Part shown: one piece after another, positions 41,665 through 42,114 of the stretch | Numbering within the stretch: position 1 is the first letter of the stretch | Layout: each line of letters begins with the position of its first letter | Source: Gemmatimonadota bacterium | Lineage (GTDB): Bacteria; Gemmatimonadota; Gemmatimonadetes; Gemmatimonadales; Gemmatimonadaceae | DNA length: 42,114 nucleotides | Direction of reading: 5' to 3' | Assembly: GCA_003223455.1 (NCBI GenBank) | Contig: QHVE01000046.1 | Location: 1-42,114 of the forward strand | Notes under the pieces: model-generated | Told to the model about the DNA's origin: nothing | Seen by the model: the letters and a program-made list of their open reading frames with translations, nothing else | Databases searched by the model: none | Translations under genes and position numbers: made by a program

Positions 41665-42114
41665 ATGCACACCTCCCGACATCTGCTGCCGCTCTCGGTG
41701 GCTCTGCTGTGCTCCCTCCCCGCCGTGCCCCTCCTGGCGCAGCAGCGAGCCGGCCGCCCTTCGGCGAGTGAGGCCCAGGCGCTCCTGCAGAGCGACCCCG
41801 CACTCGTCGCCAAGCTGCGCAATCGGCTCGCCGGCAGCGGGATGACTCCCGATCAGGTGCGGGCGCGTCTCCGCACCGAGGGTTATCCGGAGCACATGCT
41901 CGACGCCTACATGAGCGGCGGAGCCGGCGCGGCCGCGGGCGAGGTGCCGAGCGACAGCGTGTTCGGCGCCGTTGCCGCGCTCGACCTGCCCGCGGACAGC
42001 ACCGGCGCAATCGAGCGGCAGTGGCTCGAGAGCCGCGTCACCCGCGACACCGCCGCGGTGACCGAGGCGCCGACCGACACCTCCGGCCGCACGATCTATG
42101 GCCTGAGCATGTTC
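41665..42114 (+). CDS. N-terminus of a probable SLBB-type polysaccharide export protein, cut by window edge
   Basis: The 150 visible codons start with a signal peptide (MHTSRHLLPLSVALLCSLPAVPLLAQQ). The next segment, QALLQSDPALVAKLRNRLAGSGMTPDQVRARLRTEGYPEHMLDAYM, is a small helical region that in Gemmatimonadota-type proteins precedes the Poly_export and SLBB domains of Wza-like exporters; IYGLSMF at the edge fits the start of the export domain. These proteins form the outer-membrane channel for capsule or exopolysaccharide. The SLBB part itself lies beyond the window, so the call rests on recall of the N-terminal pattern. It is separated from the giant-protein operon by a hairpin and about 150 bases, and probably has its own promoter. 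Confidence 0.7.
   Translation, partial: MHTSRHLLPLSVALLCSLPAVPLLAQQRAGRPSASEAQALLQSDPALVAKLRNRLAGSGMTPDQVRARLRTEGYPEHMLDAYMSGGAGAAAGEVPSDSVFGAVAALDLPADSTGAIERQWLESRVTRDTAAVTEAPTDTSGRTIYGLSMF

Noticed and set aside
1-42114. tRNA, rRNA or insertion sequences
   Set aside because: I saw no cloverleaf with a plausible acceptor stem and T-loop, no rRNA-like tract and no transposase frame with terminal inverted repeats.

Overview
The window is very GC-rich DNA from a Gram-negative bacterium. Lipoproteins with lipoboxes, several outer-membrane beta-barrel proteins, a TonB-type C-terminal domain and the start of a probable polysaccharide-export (SLBB-type) protein point to a two-membrane cell. A BTAD/TPR one-component regulator, PD40 (TolB-like) propeller lipoproteins with repeated 'NCTV-GG' modules and an N-terminal export-protein segment of a recognisable type suggest the phylum Gemmatimonadota. 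This assignment is inferred from protein style, with no rRNA gene in the window. I found no tRNA, rRNA, CRISPR array or insertion sequence.

Positions 1-26.3 kb are mostly housekeeping, exported-enzyme and envelope genes: a partial debranching-type glycoside hydrolase (-); a propeller/aspartyl-protease/PDZ fusion; a DinB-like, amidohydrolase and VanZ row (+); a small membrane protein (-); an S9 dipeptidyl-peptidase (+); two lipoproteins (-) divergent from a membrane-anchored BTAD regulator (+), which is followed by a small barrel protein; a YncE-like propeller (-); a 91-residue protein (+) behind a possible leader RNA; and a TPR-TM-TonB fusion (-). Divergent ligD (-) and ku (+) encode bacterial non-homologous end joining. 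Then come a patatin phospholipase with a beta-barrel (-), an amidase (-), a DUF202 membrane protein (+) and an outer-membrane protein (-). Several convergent pairs are separated by hairpins that look like shared terminators.

Positions 27.4-41.5 kb hold the most unusual content: a tight same-strand operon of three giant, beta-rich proteins without signal peptides. The first (about 2,360 residues if restored) joins an OmpA-like domain to a long DUF6603-like region, but its reading frame is broken at a GC-dinucleotide run near 33,120. The second (1,209 residues) is built of fibronectin/Ig-like modules and overlaps the first stop codon. The third (1,126 residues) has a phage-stalk-like N-terminal module and a C-terminal phospholipase-D-like domain whose HxKxxxxD motif has lost its His and Lys. 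A 12-bp hairpin closes the operon. I do not recognise this trio as a named system; a large surface or extracellular assembly is a hypothesis only. The window ends in the start of a probable polysaccharide export gene.

A second notable feature is a cluster of three copies of a short repeat (two direct, one inverted) lying in frame inside ligD, where they encode the linker between the ligase and polymerase domains. A degraded fourth copy lies in the ligD/ku promoter region.
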